Part shown: positions 47,513 through 59,064 of the stretch, piece after piece
How the letters are laid out: each line of letters starts with the position of its first letter
Position numbering within the stretch: position 1 is the stretch's first letter
DNA from: Allantophomopsis cytisporea
Lineage: Eukaryota > Ascomycota > Leotiomycetes > Phacidiales > Phacidiaceae
Direction: 5' to 3'
DNA length: 64,000 nucleotides
NCBI GenBank assembly: GCA_024752435.1
Contig: CP103026.1
Coordinates: forward strand, 806,001-870,000
Made by a program: the position numbers and the translations under genes
The notes under the pieces: model-generated
Told to the model about the DNA's origin: nothing
Database searches by the model: none
What the model saw: only the letters and a program-made list of their open reading frames with translations

Positions 47513-49875
47513 TCATTCCACTGGAGGAATAGGAGTGGGGCTGGCAACGTGGTCTAAGGTAGCCACAGATGACTCCTGTGTCCGCGGCTCAGTTGTCTTC
47601 TCCTCAGAAGCGATCTCAGCAACAGGTTCAGACTTCCAATCCATGTCAACGTTGCCCTTGACCTCTTGGTCATCGCTGGTATTGGTATCAACAGTAACAG
47701 AGGGAGGATCGTCGAGGAGTCCAGTATTTGCAGCAAACTCAATAGCCTTCAGGACAGCAAGTTCATGATTCTCTTTCTCATTCTGCTGGAAACGTTCGGA
47801 TAGGGTCATGCGACCTCCCTTGGCCTTCTCTTTGAGTGCAGCATCACGAGCAGCCTGGTCGTGCAGGAAGCGACACTTGCCCTTCTTCCCACAACTGCCG
47901 CCGTTAGAAAAGTACTTGCATGGACGCTGGACTGGAGGACGTGATGGAGGTGCAACACTATCTGGAGCAGTCCTGAGAGTAGACTGTGCTTCTGGACCAG
48001 AATCGTTTGAATCCGAGTCCGAATCAGAAACATCTGAATTGTCCGAATCACTGTCATCGTCTTCATTTGGACTTGCTGCAACGGCCTTCTCGACACCGTC
48101 TGCATCGCCATCATCTGCTCCGTCACCGACGTCTCCAATATCCCTCTTCCGCTTGGAGCCAGCCTGAAGAGATTCTTGAAGCTTCTTCTCAGCCTTCTCT
48201 AATTGCTTTCGGAGTTTCTCTGCCTTTCTTTGCTGTCTTTCAAGCTTCGTCTCGGCAGGTTTTGCCTCAGCTGGTGCTTCTTTCTGTGCCTTAGCTAATT
48301 TAGCCGCAGCTTGTTTAGCTTCATTGGCTTTCTTCTCTTCGAGTTGTTGCAAGTATCTGGCTTTATCTCTGATGGATTGTTCTTTCGCCAACTCACGACG
48401 CTTGGCAATCTCGAGCTCTCGAGCTTCTGTTCGAGCTTTGGTAGGCCAATTTTTCTTTCTCTCGGCAATCCAAGCTTCCAGATCAGAGGGCTCCCTAAGC
48501 AAGTTTTAATTACTACACCAAAAGTATCAAACGGAAACGCGGAAACCTACTGTGGTACACTTCCACTGGCAGCAATGGCGGCAAGACGAGCTTCTTCATC
48601 TGCATCATCTTCCTCTTCACTCTCCTCATGCTCTTCCGTGCGTGGCGTGAGACCAAGAGTGTTCGTTCTACGCTTCTTCTTCTTCTTTTTCTTGCCGTCA
48701 GAGTTCTGAGAACCAACGACTTGTGCAGGTTTTTGTGGTGAATTGGCAGGATGATAAGAGTGATCGGATTTGGAATTGCGGTCTTCTTTGGGATTACGAA
48801 AACGATTCTTGTCTCCAATATGTGCATCGCGCTTGCCTCTAGAATGATTGAAGCCGCCTCTTCCACCTCTGTCGCCTCTATCGCTTCTATCCCCTCTACC
48901 ACCACGACTGTTTGAATGGAACGGATTGGGATCCAATGGGGCTCTATGACCACCGCGTTGGCTCCCACCATAACCTCCACGGCTGCGGAAGTCTTGTGGT
49001 GGTGGTGGTGGTGGTGGAGCTTGATAGGGCTGCTGAGGATATGGAGGTGGAGAACTGTGCTGAGGATTTGGGTATTGAGGAAAACCATTGCTCGCTTGAG
49101 TCACTGGATCTGCTGGTCGATCATTATCAAATCCCATACGAATAGGAGGACCCATGAGAGGTGCTTCCATTCCACCACGATTGCCTCCACGACCCCCTCC
49201 ACGAGTGCTACCGCGACTAGAATTACCCCGTCCACGTCCACGTCCTCCTCCATTATATGGTGGCTGGGAGTGTTGTGGAGGGCCAGACCAATGCTGTGGA
49301 GGACCACCTGGTAATGGCGGCTGGGGTAAAGGAGAGTGCTGAGCGTAGGCAGGTTGAGGTGGAGACTGCTGGTACTGCTGCTGAGGCGGCTGACCATATG
49401 CAGGTTGATTGAAGAGTTGAGGGGCATAATTTGGGTGATAGTTTTGGGCAGAAAGAGGAACTGGTGCTGGAGCAGGCTGATGTTGCGGCTGCTGATGGGG
49501 AGAATGCTGATGCTGCTGCTCTTGGGGCCACTGAGGAAGTGGATAGCCACTTGATGGTTGTTGAGGACCATATGGAGCTGCAGCTTGACCATAAGCGTTG
49601 TTCACTGGAGCAGAACCAGTATAGCCACCTTGAGCAGGGTAGCCACCAGGCTGTGCATTGTATTGAGAAGACCCGTGAAAGTTACCTCTTCCACCCTGTT
49701 GGAAGTTACCCCTACCTCTACCCTGTCCACCTCCTCTTGTCTGATATGGCTGTTGATGCTGCTGAGACTGCGTCTGGGGTTGACCGTATTGCTGATAGCT
49801 TGGCTGCTGTGGCCCAACAACTTGCGACGGAGGTGGAGGTGGTGGGGGAGGATAGTTGTAAGGATTTGATGCCAT
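47513..49875 (-). CDS. NUFIP1-domain protein with a CCCH zinc finger and Gln/Pro-rich RGG N terminus
   Basis: Two exons, 49875-48551 and 48494-47513, give 768 residues. The N-terminal 330 residues are rich in Pro, Gln, Tyr and Gly with RGG boxes (GRGRGNFQQGGRGNFHGSS; SRGSTRGGGRGGNRGG), like RNA-binding prion-like domains. The NUFIP1 motif spans the junction: VPQEPSDLEAWIAERKKNWP. It is followed by a Lys/Glu coiled coil, an acidic Ser stretch (NEDDDSDSDNSDVSDSDSDS), and one CCCH finger (RPCKYFSNGGSCGKKGKCRF). NUFIP1/Rsa1 proteins bridge the R2TP chaperone and Snu13 in box C/D snoRNP assembly. The start MASNPYNY was preferred over an upstream Met because the preceding 32 residues read like leader. 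On the opposite strand several long frames are only shadows of this gene. Confidence 0.87.
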
Positions 49876-50480
49876 CTTGTAGCCCTTCGTACAAGCTTCT
49901 TGCAAATAGTGACGAGGGCGACAGATATTGACACTACCGTCAACTCTAAAATTTGGAGATGAGAAGTGCAAGGGAGCACAGACAATAAGAAATTTCGTAG
50001 ACAGAAAAAGGAACTAAAAGGAACTGCTTCGGTGTGAGATCGTTGTCACAAATGGCGACCAAATGTTGGAATTGAACTCTGATCGTCACTTTGCGAAGTT
50101 GGGTAGCGTTCCTGCGTTCACTAATGTACCAATCTACCTAACGGCGTCGGCATGTCGGCCCGGATCAACCTATATCCTAGTTTGTCAGCTTGGTTTGGTG
50201 TTTTTAATCCATGTATTTGTGATTGATGAGAATCGATGGAAGAAGTACCTGAATGACCAGTCATAAAGCGGCTCAGTCGACTTCCCATGCCATAAGCTGG
50301 CTCTCCCCAAAGGCGATCCGATACATATCCGGCGCAAAAGGTCTATGTTATATAATGTCCTTCTAGGCCTCAAGAATCCTACTCCATCACTATTTTCTCA
50401 ATTTGAGTCACGTGCAGCATAACTTTCCTGCAAAGTTGCGACTTATAAATTGGGAGGTTAAAATTATACTGAATTCAAGA
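49876..50480. promoter_or_regulatory. divergent upstream region of NUFIP1-type and RPC25 genes
   Basis: 605 bases with no supportable gene; must include both promoters. No site recognised. Confidence 0.5.
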
Positions 50481-51256
50481 TGTTCATCCTCGTGAGTGGA
50501 GACTTGGAGAAGAAACTCTAGAATTATGTCTGACCCCTCTTGCAGACTAAAATCTCCGATTTGGTGCAAATTACGCCCGAGGATTTCAAGAAGCCCAGTA
50601 TCGAGGCTATTGAAGACAACATCAACGCCAAATATGCAAACAAAGTGATTCAGAAAATTGGTCTTTGCATCTGTCTCTATGACCTCCTCCACGCATCTGA
50701 AGGTCTTATCGGTCACGGAACCGGAATCGTAAACGTCAATGGTATGTCTTTACGCTTCATTTCGTCCTAATCACCCATGCGAGCTCAGAATATTCTTTCG
50801 ACGAGACAGAAACTAACTCCAGGCAGTCGAGTTTCGCCTCGTAGTGTTCAGACCCTTCAAGCACGAAGTCATGCTCGGGAAGATCAGCAGCTCATCCCCA
50901 TCGGGAATAAAAGTGCGAACGGATTTCTTCGACGAGATTTTCGTGCCGGCAAGCATGCTTCCAGAAAACAGCTCTTTGTGCGTCAACACTCATATCTCTC
51001 TCTCTTCTATTCTTTACTGACGATACAAAGCAACCACCAAGATCAACTCTGGGTCTGGGATAACGACAACGAGATGTTCTACTTCGATCATCACGAAGCC
51101 GTGCGCTTCCGCATCGAATCAGAGAACTGGGTCGATCAGGCGCCCATGGGGCCCGCTGACAAAGAAGAAGGAATTGAGAAGGCTAGTCCATATACCATTG
51201 AGGCCAGTATGGCTGACGCTGGACTAGGACCTTGCTTGTGGTGGGACGGCGAGTGA
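50481..51256 (+). CDS. rpc25: RNA polymerase III subunit RPC25 (RPC8), Rpb7 family
   Basis: Four exons (50481-50492 MFIL, 50546-50741, 50827-50977, 51031-51256) give 194 residues. The N-terminal tip domain reads MFILTKISDLVQITPEDFKK, DNINAKYANKVIQKIGLCIC and GHGTGIVNVNVEFRLVVFRP. The S1-like OB domain follows with HEVMLGKISSSSPSGIKV and FFDEIFVPASMLPENS. The end has QLWVWDNDNEMFYFDHHEAV and VRFRIESENW. Together with RPC17 it forms the stalk used in Pol III initiation. The 12-base first exon was chosen because it supplies the invariant MF start and a perfect GTGAGT donor. Confidence 0.93.
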
Positions 51257-51677
51257 TGTGGTGTCGTTTGCAAATTTAAAGCGTAGAATGGGCGGGCATG
51301 TGCATATGGGATGTATCTTGAAAAGTTACTGGCGTATGGAGTTCAGATGGGTAGAAATCACAATTTTAACGTGCCATTTCCGATACCCAAGACAAGTCTG
51401 AATCAAGTACACATCGCCTCGTCGTGGGCAGTACGCCTTCACTATGTCAATGTCATTCTGCATTGTACTGGTGGCCAGGCTATCTCAATTTATTTGGAGA
51501 ACGTGTCTACCAAGCTCAATTCAAGCTGCGTCCTAAATGACCCTACGATTATAGCTCAATCCCGTAAGTGAAGCCTATGCTAGTGCTGCGAAAGTCCCAA
51601 TCCAATCAGAAAAACGCCAAGCCGTATATAATATTATCACTTTTTGAATAGTACATTTATCCACCTAAGTGGCATCT
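51257..51677. other. spacer between convergent RPC25 and cystathionine gamma-lyase genes
   Basis: 3' flanks only. No gene recognised. Confidence 0.5.
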
Positions 51678-52928
51678 TCACTGATGCTGACCATTGCTCA
51701 ATCCCTTGTTTATCTTAGGCCATACTACTGCTTTCTCAAGGGCCTGTAGAACATCTGCCTTCAAATCGTCACCTTCTTCGACACCGCAACTGAGTCTCAC
51801 CAAATCATCAAATACGCCTACGGCCTCCCGCTGGTCCTTAGGAATACCCGCATGAGTCATACTACTTGGGACTTCCACCAAACTCTCAACCCCTCCAAGA
51901 CTCTCTGCGAGAGTGAAAATATTTGTGCACTGACAAAACCTCTCTGCAGCTGCATGACCTCCCTTGATGCGAAAAGATAGCATGCCACCACCAAGTCCAT
52001 TACGATGTTGTTTGATAGCAATCGCACGGTGAGGATGCGACTCCAATCCGGGATAGTTGACTGCGAGAACGTGCGGAGAAGCTTCCAGAGCTGTACCAAC
52101 TACTAGAGCATTTAATGAGGCTTCTTTGGCTCGGAGATGCAGTGTCTTGAGGCCACGATGCGCCAACCAGCAGTCAAAAGCAGAGGGGACAGCGCCGATC
52201 GCATTTTGAAGGAAACCGAGTCTTGTCTTCATGGCATCTGAGTTGAAAGCAGCAACGCCCATGACCACATCCGAATGGCCGTTTATATATTTTGTCACTG
52301 AATGTACAACAATATCTGCGCCATGATCGAGAGGATTCGAGACATACGGACTGAGAAATGTGTTATCGACGACGACCATAATACCATGTTTATGTGCAGT
52401 CGTGGCTACTGCTCGAATATCAACTAGTCGAAGAGTGGGATTGCTGGGAGATTCAATCCAGACAAGTTTGGTTTCTGGAGTAATATGCTCTGCAATATCA
52501 ACTTCGATTTGGGGTGTGAAGGTAACCTTGACGCCATGAGCATCAGCTACTTGAGTAAAGTAACGATGTGTTCCTCCGTATACATCCGAAACAGAGATGA
52601 CATGAGAGCCTGAAGCGAGAGACTGGAGGATGAGAGCTGTAGTGGCCGAGCCAGACGAGAAGGCAAGGGCATATTTCGCATGCTCGAGAGCTGCTACTGC
52701 TGTCTCAAAGTTATCCCGGTTTGGATTGGAGCTCCTGCTGTACTCGTAAGCTCCAACTGGCTTTCCTACACCGGTCTGAGCATATGTGGTGGACAAAGAG
52801 ATGGACTCGATAACAGCGCCTGTAACGGGGTCATGAGGTGCTCCTGCATGCACGGCGAGTGTTCCAAATCCATGGACTGGTGAAGGCGCTCGTGGAGGCG
52901 TCTCAATAGGATGGTCGGTCAAAGGCAT
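51678..52928 (-). CDS. cys3: cystathionine gamma-lyase / related trans-sulfuration PLP enzyme
   Basis: Single exon, 416 residues, the family length. Cys/Met-metabolism PLP fold type I: FGTLAVHAGAPHDPVTGAVI, ISLSTTYAQ, YEYSRSSNPNRDNFE (cofactor phosphate), SSGSATTALILQSL, VWIESPSNPTLRLVDI, VVDNTFLSPYVSNPL, and PLP-binding Lys213 in SVTKYINGHSD. The end has ESLGGVESLVEVPSSMTHA and DDLVRLSCGVEEGDDL. It cleaves cystathionine to cysteine, 2-oxobutyrate and ammonia in the cytosol. Cystathionine gamma-synthase or beta-lyase are alternatives, but the EVPSSMTHA and LSCGVEE pattern fits the gamma-lyase group. Confidence 0.9.
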   Translation of the reverse strand: MPLTDHPIETPPRAPSPVHGFGTLAVHAGAPHDPVTGAVIESISLSTTYAQTGVGKPVGAYEYSRSSNPNRDNFETAVAALEHAKYALAFSSGSATTALILQSLASGSHVISVSDVYGGTHRYFTQVADAHGVKVTFTPQIEVDIAEHITPETKLVWIESPSNPTLRLVDIRAVATTAHKHGIMVVVDNTFLSPYVSNPLDHGADIVVHSVTKYINGHSDVVMGVAAFNSDAMKTRLGFLQNAIGAVPSAFDCWLAHRGLKTLHLRAKEASLNALVVGTALEASPHVLAVNYPGLESHPHRAIAIKQHRNGLGGGMLSFRIKGGHAAAERFCQCTNIFTLAESLGGVESLVEVPSSMTHAGIPKDQREAVGVFDDLVRLSCGVEEGDDLKADVLQALEKAVVWPKINKGLSNGQHQ

Positions 52929-54479
52929 AGTGTAGCGAAAGATGAAAATGTGTGTAGAACAGCTTCAATCACTTTGTAGATGGTGACGTGACTACGATAA
53001 TGTGAGATGTGAGCTTTGAGAACTCGGTGTCGAAGAGAACGCGAAGTAAGGGTATCAGAGTTATATATCCGTGACTCAATGGCTAAATCTCATGAAAGTA
53101 TTGAACAGGTTAATCAAAGAATGGTAGGTATAGAGCCATTTATGAGTGTGGTGGTACAATAATCAGCATGTATTGCGTTGTACCTAGAGGTAGCGACGTA
53201 AGGCAAAGTATCGCTCTAGATAAGGTAAGGTACCTTAACTCCACATGCCTCAAGCGATTTTCCCTCAGACAGCCGACCTACCTACTTGGTGCTACCTTAT
53301 TTTGACTTTGCTGTCAGCATCAGCATCAGCATCAGCATCAGCATCAGCATCAGCAGTCTGATATTGTCGAGAGCAACCTCGGACATTCATTCTGACGGTG
53401 AGAACAAGAGTGTGAGATTTGCCGCGGGATATCTGTCTCGTATTGATGGCCGATGGTACATATAAATAAGGTAACATGTGAATAAGCCGATTTCTTTCAC
53501 AAAGAAGATAAGGGAATAGCGGCCAAGTCAAGCTATTCAACCTCTCCCCAACATAAGATATGAAGTGACAAAAGAGGATAGTTACAGTTCATCCCTACCC
53601 CACCTTAAGGTACTGTGAGTATGAACAAGGTATACATTTATACTCTGCACTTGGTCGCCAGAGACAACCACTCAAAATACGTATTTCATACAATGTAAGT
53701 ATTCTATGCATCTTCTATCTATGTATGTTGCAACTAACTGACTACCTGCCCTACTGATACGGAGCACAGACATTGGCTTCAGGACTTTCGCAATATTCTT
53801 CATGCAAGTCACATTGAAATAACCATGAGGGCCCATAGCACTGGAATAATATCTATCGTATTCGTATAGTGAGTCGGTACCTTACAGTATCCAATTCCTT
53901 ACCCGCCAGATATCGATCGACTTGGGCTTTAATTTTAGACCAAATAGCGGAGCAAACACTTGCCTGCGAACCCTGGCACGGCTAAGCCCTTCCCCGAAGG
54001 TTCCGTGCTCCGCTGAGATCAATACTGTGTACATACATATCCCATTTTTATTCATAATACAAGCACATATCAACATACTCTACTCTACTCCATGGGTAAG
54101 GTAAGTTGATGCCCCTGTTTTGTCTGTACATCCGTACCACATTTTCATTTTCACTGGCAACGGATGCTAAGAAATTCGATTCTACCGAGAATACATACGT
54201 CAGAGCTTCCACCTGTCTTTGAAACCTTTGACACAACTTTAGAGTAAACGGTGAAAAGGGCAAGCACGACTGTTCATCGTTCGAAGACCCGTGGTCTACA
54301 GCCGTTCGACGTCTCTAATAGTCTGGAGCGTCTACTGTGCTTACTTCTACTGCTGCAACAATATCATCATCTCGTCACCAACGATCAATGACAGTCCGTC
54401 AGGACGTAGCTGTGGATGTTCAGCAACTGCCTTTCTAGCAGCCAAACGATAGCCTTGTAGGTGCTGCCTGGCATGCACG
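52929..54479. other. spacer between divergent cys3 and Zn2Cys6 regulator genes
   Basis: No supportable gene. It contains a perfect palindrome TAAGGTACCTTA at 53226-53237, CCTTAAGG at 53603-53610, GGTACCTTAC near 53876-53885, and a (CAGCAT)n hexamer array at 53316-53357. Several short frames cross it without family motifs. Confidence 0.6.
53315..53357 (+). repeat. (CAGCAT)n hexanucleotide repeat
   Basis: About seven CAGCAT units in tandem. Translation in one minus frame gives alternating Asp-Ala, but no gene surrounds it. Confidence 0.95.
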
Positions 54480-55846
54480 ATGCCTCCAAGAAGATCACAC
54501 AAGAAGTCTAGAGCAGGGTGCCAAAGATGTAAGCAACGCAAAATAAAGGTATAACTCGAGCGGAACCTAGTTTGTATGACTTTTAGTAACAAGCATAGTG
54601 TGACGAGATTCACCCTAAATGTGGTAATTGTGAGAAACACGGCGTATACTGCGACTTCGATGAAATCGCCCTGGCTGCCCGCAAATCTCAAGTGCAGAGA
54701 GAACCTACCGAGGAATCGATGGTCAGATACTCGTCGCCTTCGTCGCCAAACTCGTCGACAGCTCATTTCGATCGATCTTCTTCGGATGTTACCACATTAT
54801 CGATATCTCCGGCCACGAACCAGCTACTCGAACTGCGGCTTATGCATAACTACACAGCAATGACCTCAAAGACCTTAGCTGCTTTATCGTCTACAGCCAC
54901 CGAAGAAGCATGGCAGGTATCTGTACCAAGTCTCGCCTTCGATTGCCCATGCCTCATGGACGCAATCATGGCTGTGTCTGCTCTCCATTTGCGAACCATA
55001 TCTCCTCACGATTACAGTCTTGTTCGCGCCTCTCATAGCTATATGGCGTCTTGTCTATCTCGGTATTCATTATCTCTATCAGCGGGTGTTGATGCCAGTA
55101 ATGCGGAAGCCTTGTTTGTTACCAGTGCGATGATTGCATTTCAGGCTTCTGCATCGAGGTGTTTCCAAGATGAATCTCTTGAACGTGAGGATGGGGCTGA
55201 CAATTATGTCTTGCCGCTTCAATGGTTTCATTCATTTCAAGGTGTGAAAGCAGTGGTTATGGCGAGCTGGCAGTGGCTGAGGACCAGTGAGAGGGTTCGT
55301 CCCATTATAGCAGCTCAGCCGCCATTATCTCTAGACTTGGGTTCAGATAAACCAAAGTTTTTTGGATTTTTGCTTGAAGGATTAGAAGAGGAACTAGAGG
55401 GCCTGGATGAATTTTCACGTGTTGAAACAAAACAAGCATATGAACATGCCGTGGCGTACCTTTGCTGGTCTCACTCAAAACCTGAACGAAGACGCTTACT
55501 CGGGTTCCCCGCGACGGTATCGAGAAGATTTGTGGAGCTGATTGAAGCGCGGGATCCCAGGGCCCTCGTTATTATATCATGCTTTTTTGCGATGACAAGA
55601 TCTGTCGATGATGTTTGGTGGTTGCGTGGGGTCGCGAAGCGGGAGGTTGCAGGCATGCTGACAATCCTCCCACCAGAAGCACGCCCTTTAATGGACTGGG
55701 CTGTGCGAGTTGCCAACACTGAAGGAGCAATTGACGATGACACATGGGGTGGCTGCACCGGTGTAGATGCAACCTCACAGGACGAGGAAGCTCTCGCTGG
55801 CGAGGTGCACGAACATATTGACATTCTTGCACAGTTCGCACCTTGA
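54480..55846 (+). CDS. Zn2Cys6 transcription regulator, UPC2-like
   Basis: Two exons (54480-54548, 54599-55846) give 438 residues. Exon 1 encodes MPPRRSHKKSRAGCQRCKQR and KIK. The 50-base intron (GTATAA...CATAG) sits just before the third Cys, and exon 2 continues CDEIHPKCGNCEKHGVYCDF. Together these complete all six zinc-binding cysteines; either exon alone lacks the domain. The rest resembles the C-terminal half of Upc2-like regulators: LELRLMHNYTAMTSKTLAAL, VPSLAFDCPCLMDAIMAVSA, LHLRTISPHD. The clustered Zn2Cys6 binds CGG-type DNA sites. Its targets are unknown, and adjacency to cys3 and the ankyrin gene gives no firm hint. Confidence 0.88.
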
Positions 55847-56767
55847 AGAAGGCAGCAGCCACCAAGGAACGGGGGAGGAAACAAATATCGAAAGTCAGCA
55901 GGCAAGAAAAATATGGAGTAATATTGGCGTTGGGAGAAATGGGCAAATACCCACGGTTCATACACATATACATTGGAGGCATACTTTAAAAGACTGACTT
56001 TTTTAGTCGTGAATTCTCATTTTCTTACGATGAATCGTACGATGGGCTAGATTATAGAACAGTAAGCATTTTTGTTTACAAGATCCTTTGTTTTCGCGAT
56101 TTAACCTTGATTACAAAAGCTCCTTTTGAAAACGACTGTCAGCACCTTACATCACACACTTATGGAGTAAGCAGACCACTCAGTAGAACAATTCTATACG
56201 ACGTCGTGGTTTTCACCTGGGAAGACAACGAGGGCGTCTGGAATGATGGCCACAGCATCATGAAGAGGATAGTTGAGGAGTAGCAATTTGCAAAGGGGTA
56301 GTACAACCTCTCGGTCCGTTTAGCTTCTACGTGGTTGAATGGACGGAGCGCATACAACTCCTCCCGCAATATCCTGCAACCCTTCCCGAGGCTCCTCAGC
56401 TTCTTCAGGGTCTGTCCAGCTGGCTGGGAGTAAATTCTTGGATATCCCCAGCGATAACAGATTACTGGTAAACGCTCGAGTCCGCTGGATTATAGACCCT
56501 TGCAGATGTTCGCCCGTTGCAGCGTAAGGCTGACACAACCACTTTCGCGACCCATGAAAATAGTTCGCATCGGCAGGATCCCCTCAATTTAGGTTACATG
56601 AGCTGAGTAAACACGATAAGCGCCTCATTGCAACATCCTTTCCCTCATATACAGGGCCGTTTCGTCGCGATATTTCACTTCTAGCCTCTCAATACTATAT
56701 GTCATCTACGACGTCATTTACAAACAATGTAATTATTATTCACTCGTGTTGAGTTTAGACTTCAATC
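55847..56767. other. spacer
   Basis: 3' flank of the regulator gene and promoter of the ankyrin gene. Overlapping ORFs of about 60-70 codons around 56330 show no family motif. Confidence 0.5.
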
Positions 56768-59064
56768 ATGAATACTGCTTTAACAGCATGTGCTTTAGCT
56801 CTCTCATCTGCAGGTAAACAACTTGAACGGCTTATTAAATCAGTCACCGACACTCCCTTCGTGGTGCTTACTCTGTCAAATGAGTCTGCCAATGTTGAGC
56901 TTGTTATCTCGTCGATTCAACATTCCAGCAATGATTTAAATGGAGATCAGCGGACTTTGCTTCAGGGCATTCTAGCAAATTCAAGGCTAGATCGTTATTT
57001 GCTATTGGCCGATGAGATGTTCAAGACGTATGCAACATCAGATTTCAAAACAAAACGAAGGCGTTGGATAAAAGATCGTTTTGAGGTTATGGAAAGTATT
57101 CGTATTCTGAAAGAGTTGAGACTTAGTGTTGCTGCAGCTGTTACCAACAACATATCGTGAGTGATCCCCTTTCGATTCATGGTATCGCATGTTGACAAGA
57201 CACAAGCTCCATTCTCCGTAGTACCGAGTTGCGAATATCGGGTATATCTTCTGGTGGTGAAGGATCAACTGAGCAGACCTCTCGCCTTCAACGGTTGTGG
57301 CAAGATCATTCTGCCATCGAGTGTGCTGAACAAAGGAACTTGCTTCAGCCGACCAGCTCCCACCACACCATGGAATACGTCCCTTCAAGCTCATCGTTAA
57401 TCCCAAACGATCAAGTTCCATTATCTGGAGGTACCTCACAAATTGGTAGCTATTTCAGCCTCTGCTTCTCATCCTACCGTCCAGAACAATGCACTTCACC
57501 ATGCAAATGTGCATGCCATACCTGGCATTCAGCTACCACTTCGCCACCATTCTTTTGTACTCTGATGGGGGCTTTGCTCGTTGGATATGCAAAGAGCCCT
57601 CTTAGATATACCAAATGCGATAGAGCATCGTGTCGAAAAGCTACCCATCTAGACGCAAGAGTCTCATACTTCTTTCCGCCGAAAATCGTAGAGAGGATGG
57701 TTTGTATCGTCTACATGATGACCTGTGCGGGAAACCCGACTTTGGGCTTGACCGCCCGAAGAGTCATTACTATGGATGCGCCTGAAATGGTTCTGAGCAG
57801 GAACGGAGATGTTAAAGGCATGCAATTCTTGATTTCGGAGGGTCTTGCAGATCCTAGAAGCACTTGGACTGCCACTGGGGAAACGCCACTTCATGTTCGT
57901 TCCACGATCTGACCTCCTAGATATCAAAGCTGACTTAAATATTCAGATATCTGTAACCGAGGGCCATTATGAGCTCAGCAAGCTACTGCTCAATCAAGGA
58001 TGTGACCCTCATCTCCATTCAAGCGTCAACAGGTAGGTTATCAAAGAGTCTTCTAGCTAAGCTTGGGACATCAAATCCCAGTATACTGATATCTCCAAAG
58101 ATCACCGATGCTCATAGCATGGCAATACATAGACGGCAAATTATACGATTGTGATCGTGCTGAGGCTTTCTCGGCACTCTTTTCTGATCCTGATCGAATA
58201 GATGATGCCCAGTACACGATTATTCACCGCATAATCCTCGGCCTATCTTTTCACGATCTCCACACCGAGCTATTCTGGAATCCGGATCTAATCGACGTCC
58301 CAGACGTAGATGGCCAGACACCTCTTTCCTGGGCAGCAGCCCGAGACGACGTAGAAAACGTTCTCACTCTCCTCGAGCACGGTGCTAATCCGAACTTCCC
58401 CATGGGCGACGGAGGTACGCCCCTCCATCAGGCAGCATCTGCGCACGCCTCTCCACGATCCATGGTTGCTCTTCTCGAGCACGGCGCGGATGTCAGCAAG
58501 CTCTCACTTCGCGGTTATACAGCGCTGCACCTCGTCGCTGGCGAAGGCAATGGCGCAGATTATGTGCAGCCGCTTATAAGAGCTGGCGTTGACATCAATG
58601 CTCGCAGCACGGTCGGCGCGACTGCACTTGCTGTAGCTGCCAACAAACCGCATATTAAAGCCGTGCAAGCTTTGCTGGAGGCGGGTGCTGATCCCGAAAT
58701 ACCCCTCTACAGAGATCCTTTCTTGACGCCCCTAGGCCTCGCTATTAGACTTAATCGCCACCTGAATTTAGATATTTTGCTTGCATATGGGGCAGAATAT
58801 CGTATGATTGGGGAGAACGGTGATTCGATACTGCATAGAGTCGCTACATCGGGCGATTGTCGGACCTTAGCTATTCTGACAAATCATATGCTCATGGGCA
58901 TTGATGTTGAGAAGAGGAATAGCCAGGGAAAGACGGCGAAGGAGATTTTTGATAGTAGGAATTGCGGTTCGGCGGAGTTGGAGGAGGCGTGGGGATTGTT
59001 TTTGAAGAGTTTGGGAGCCGACGAAGATGCAGAAATGGAGGATGAACCTCACATCTCTCTTTAG
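56768..59064 (+). CDS. ankyrin-repeat protein with NLR/STAND-like N-terminal domain and central Cys-rich motif
   Basis: Four exons (56768-57156, 57222-57894, 57947-58032, 58101-59064) join in phase to 703 residues. Residues 1-130 are helical (CALALSSAGKQLERLIKSVT; STDT-like; SIQHSSNDLNGDQRTLLQGI), resembling the N-terminal helical domains that precede NACHT in fungal STAND proteins. Residues about 200-300 hold a cysteine-rich stretch (QCTSPCKCACHTWHS; YTKCDRASCRKATH) seen in ankyrin proteins of this type. From about 350 to 690 there are at least seven ankyrin repeats (TGETPLHISVTEGHYELSKL; GQTPLSWAAARDDVENVLTL; GGTPLHQAASAHASPRSMVA; GYTALHLVAGEGNGADYVQP; GATALAVAANKPHIKAVQAL). No NACHT or NB-ARC block lies between. 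Exon 3 is short but completes an ankyrin repeat exactly, which supports the model. Confidence 0.85.

Noticed and set aside
48311..49931. Several 60-160 codon plus-strand frames opposite the NUFIP1-type gene
   Set aside because: All lie within a strongly supported coding gene and are rich in Ser/Trp/Leu from antisense Gln/Pro codons.
53315..53357. Regular repeat array suggesting a CRISPR
   Set aside because: Uninterrupted hexamers without spacers, in a eukaryotic genome; a plain microsatellite.
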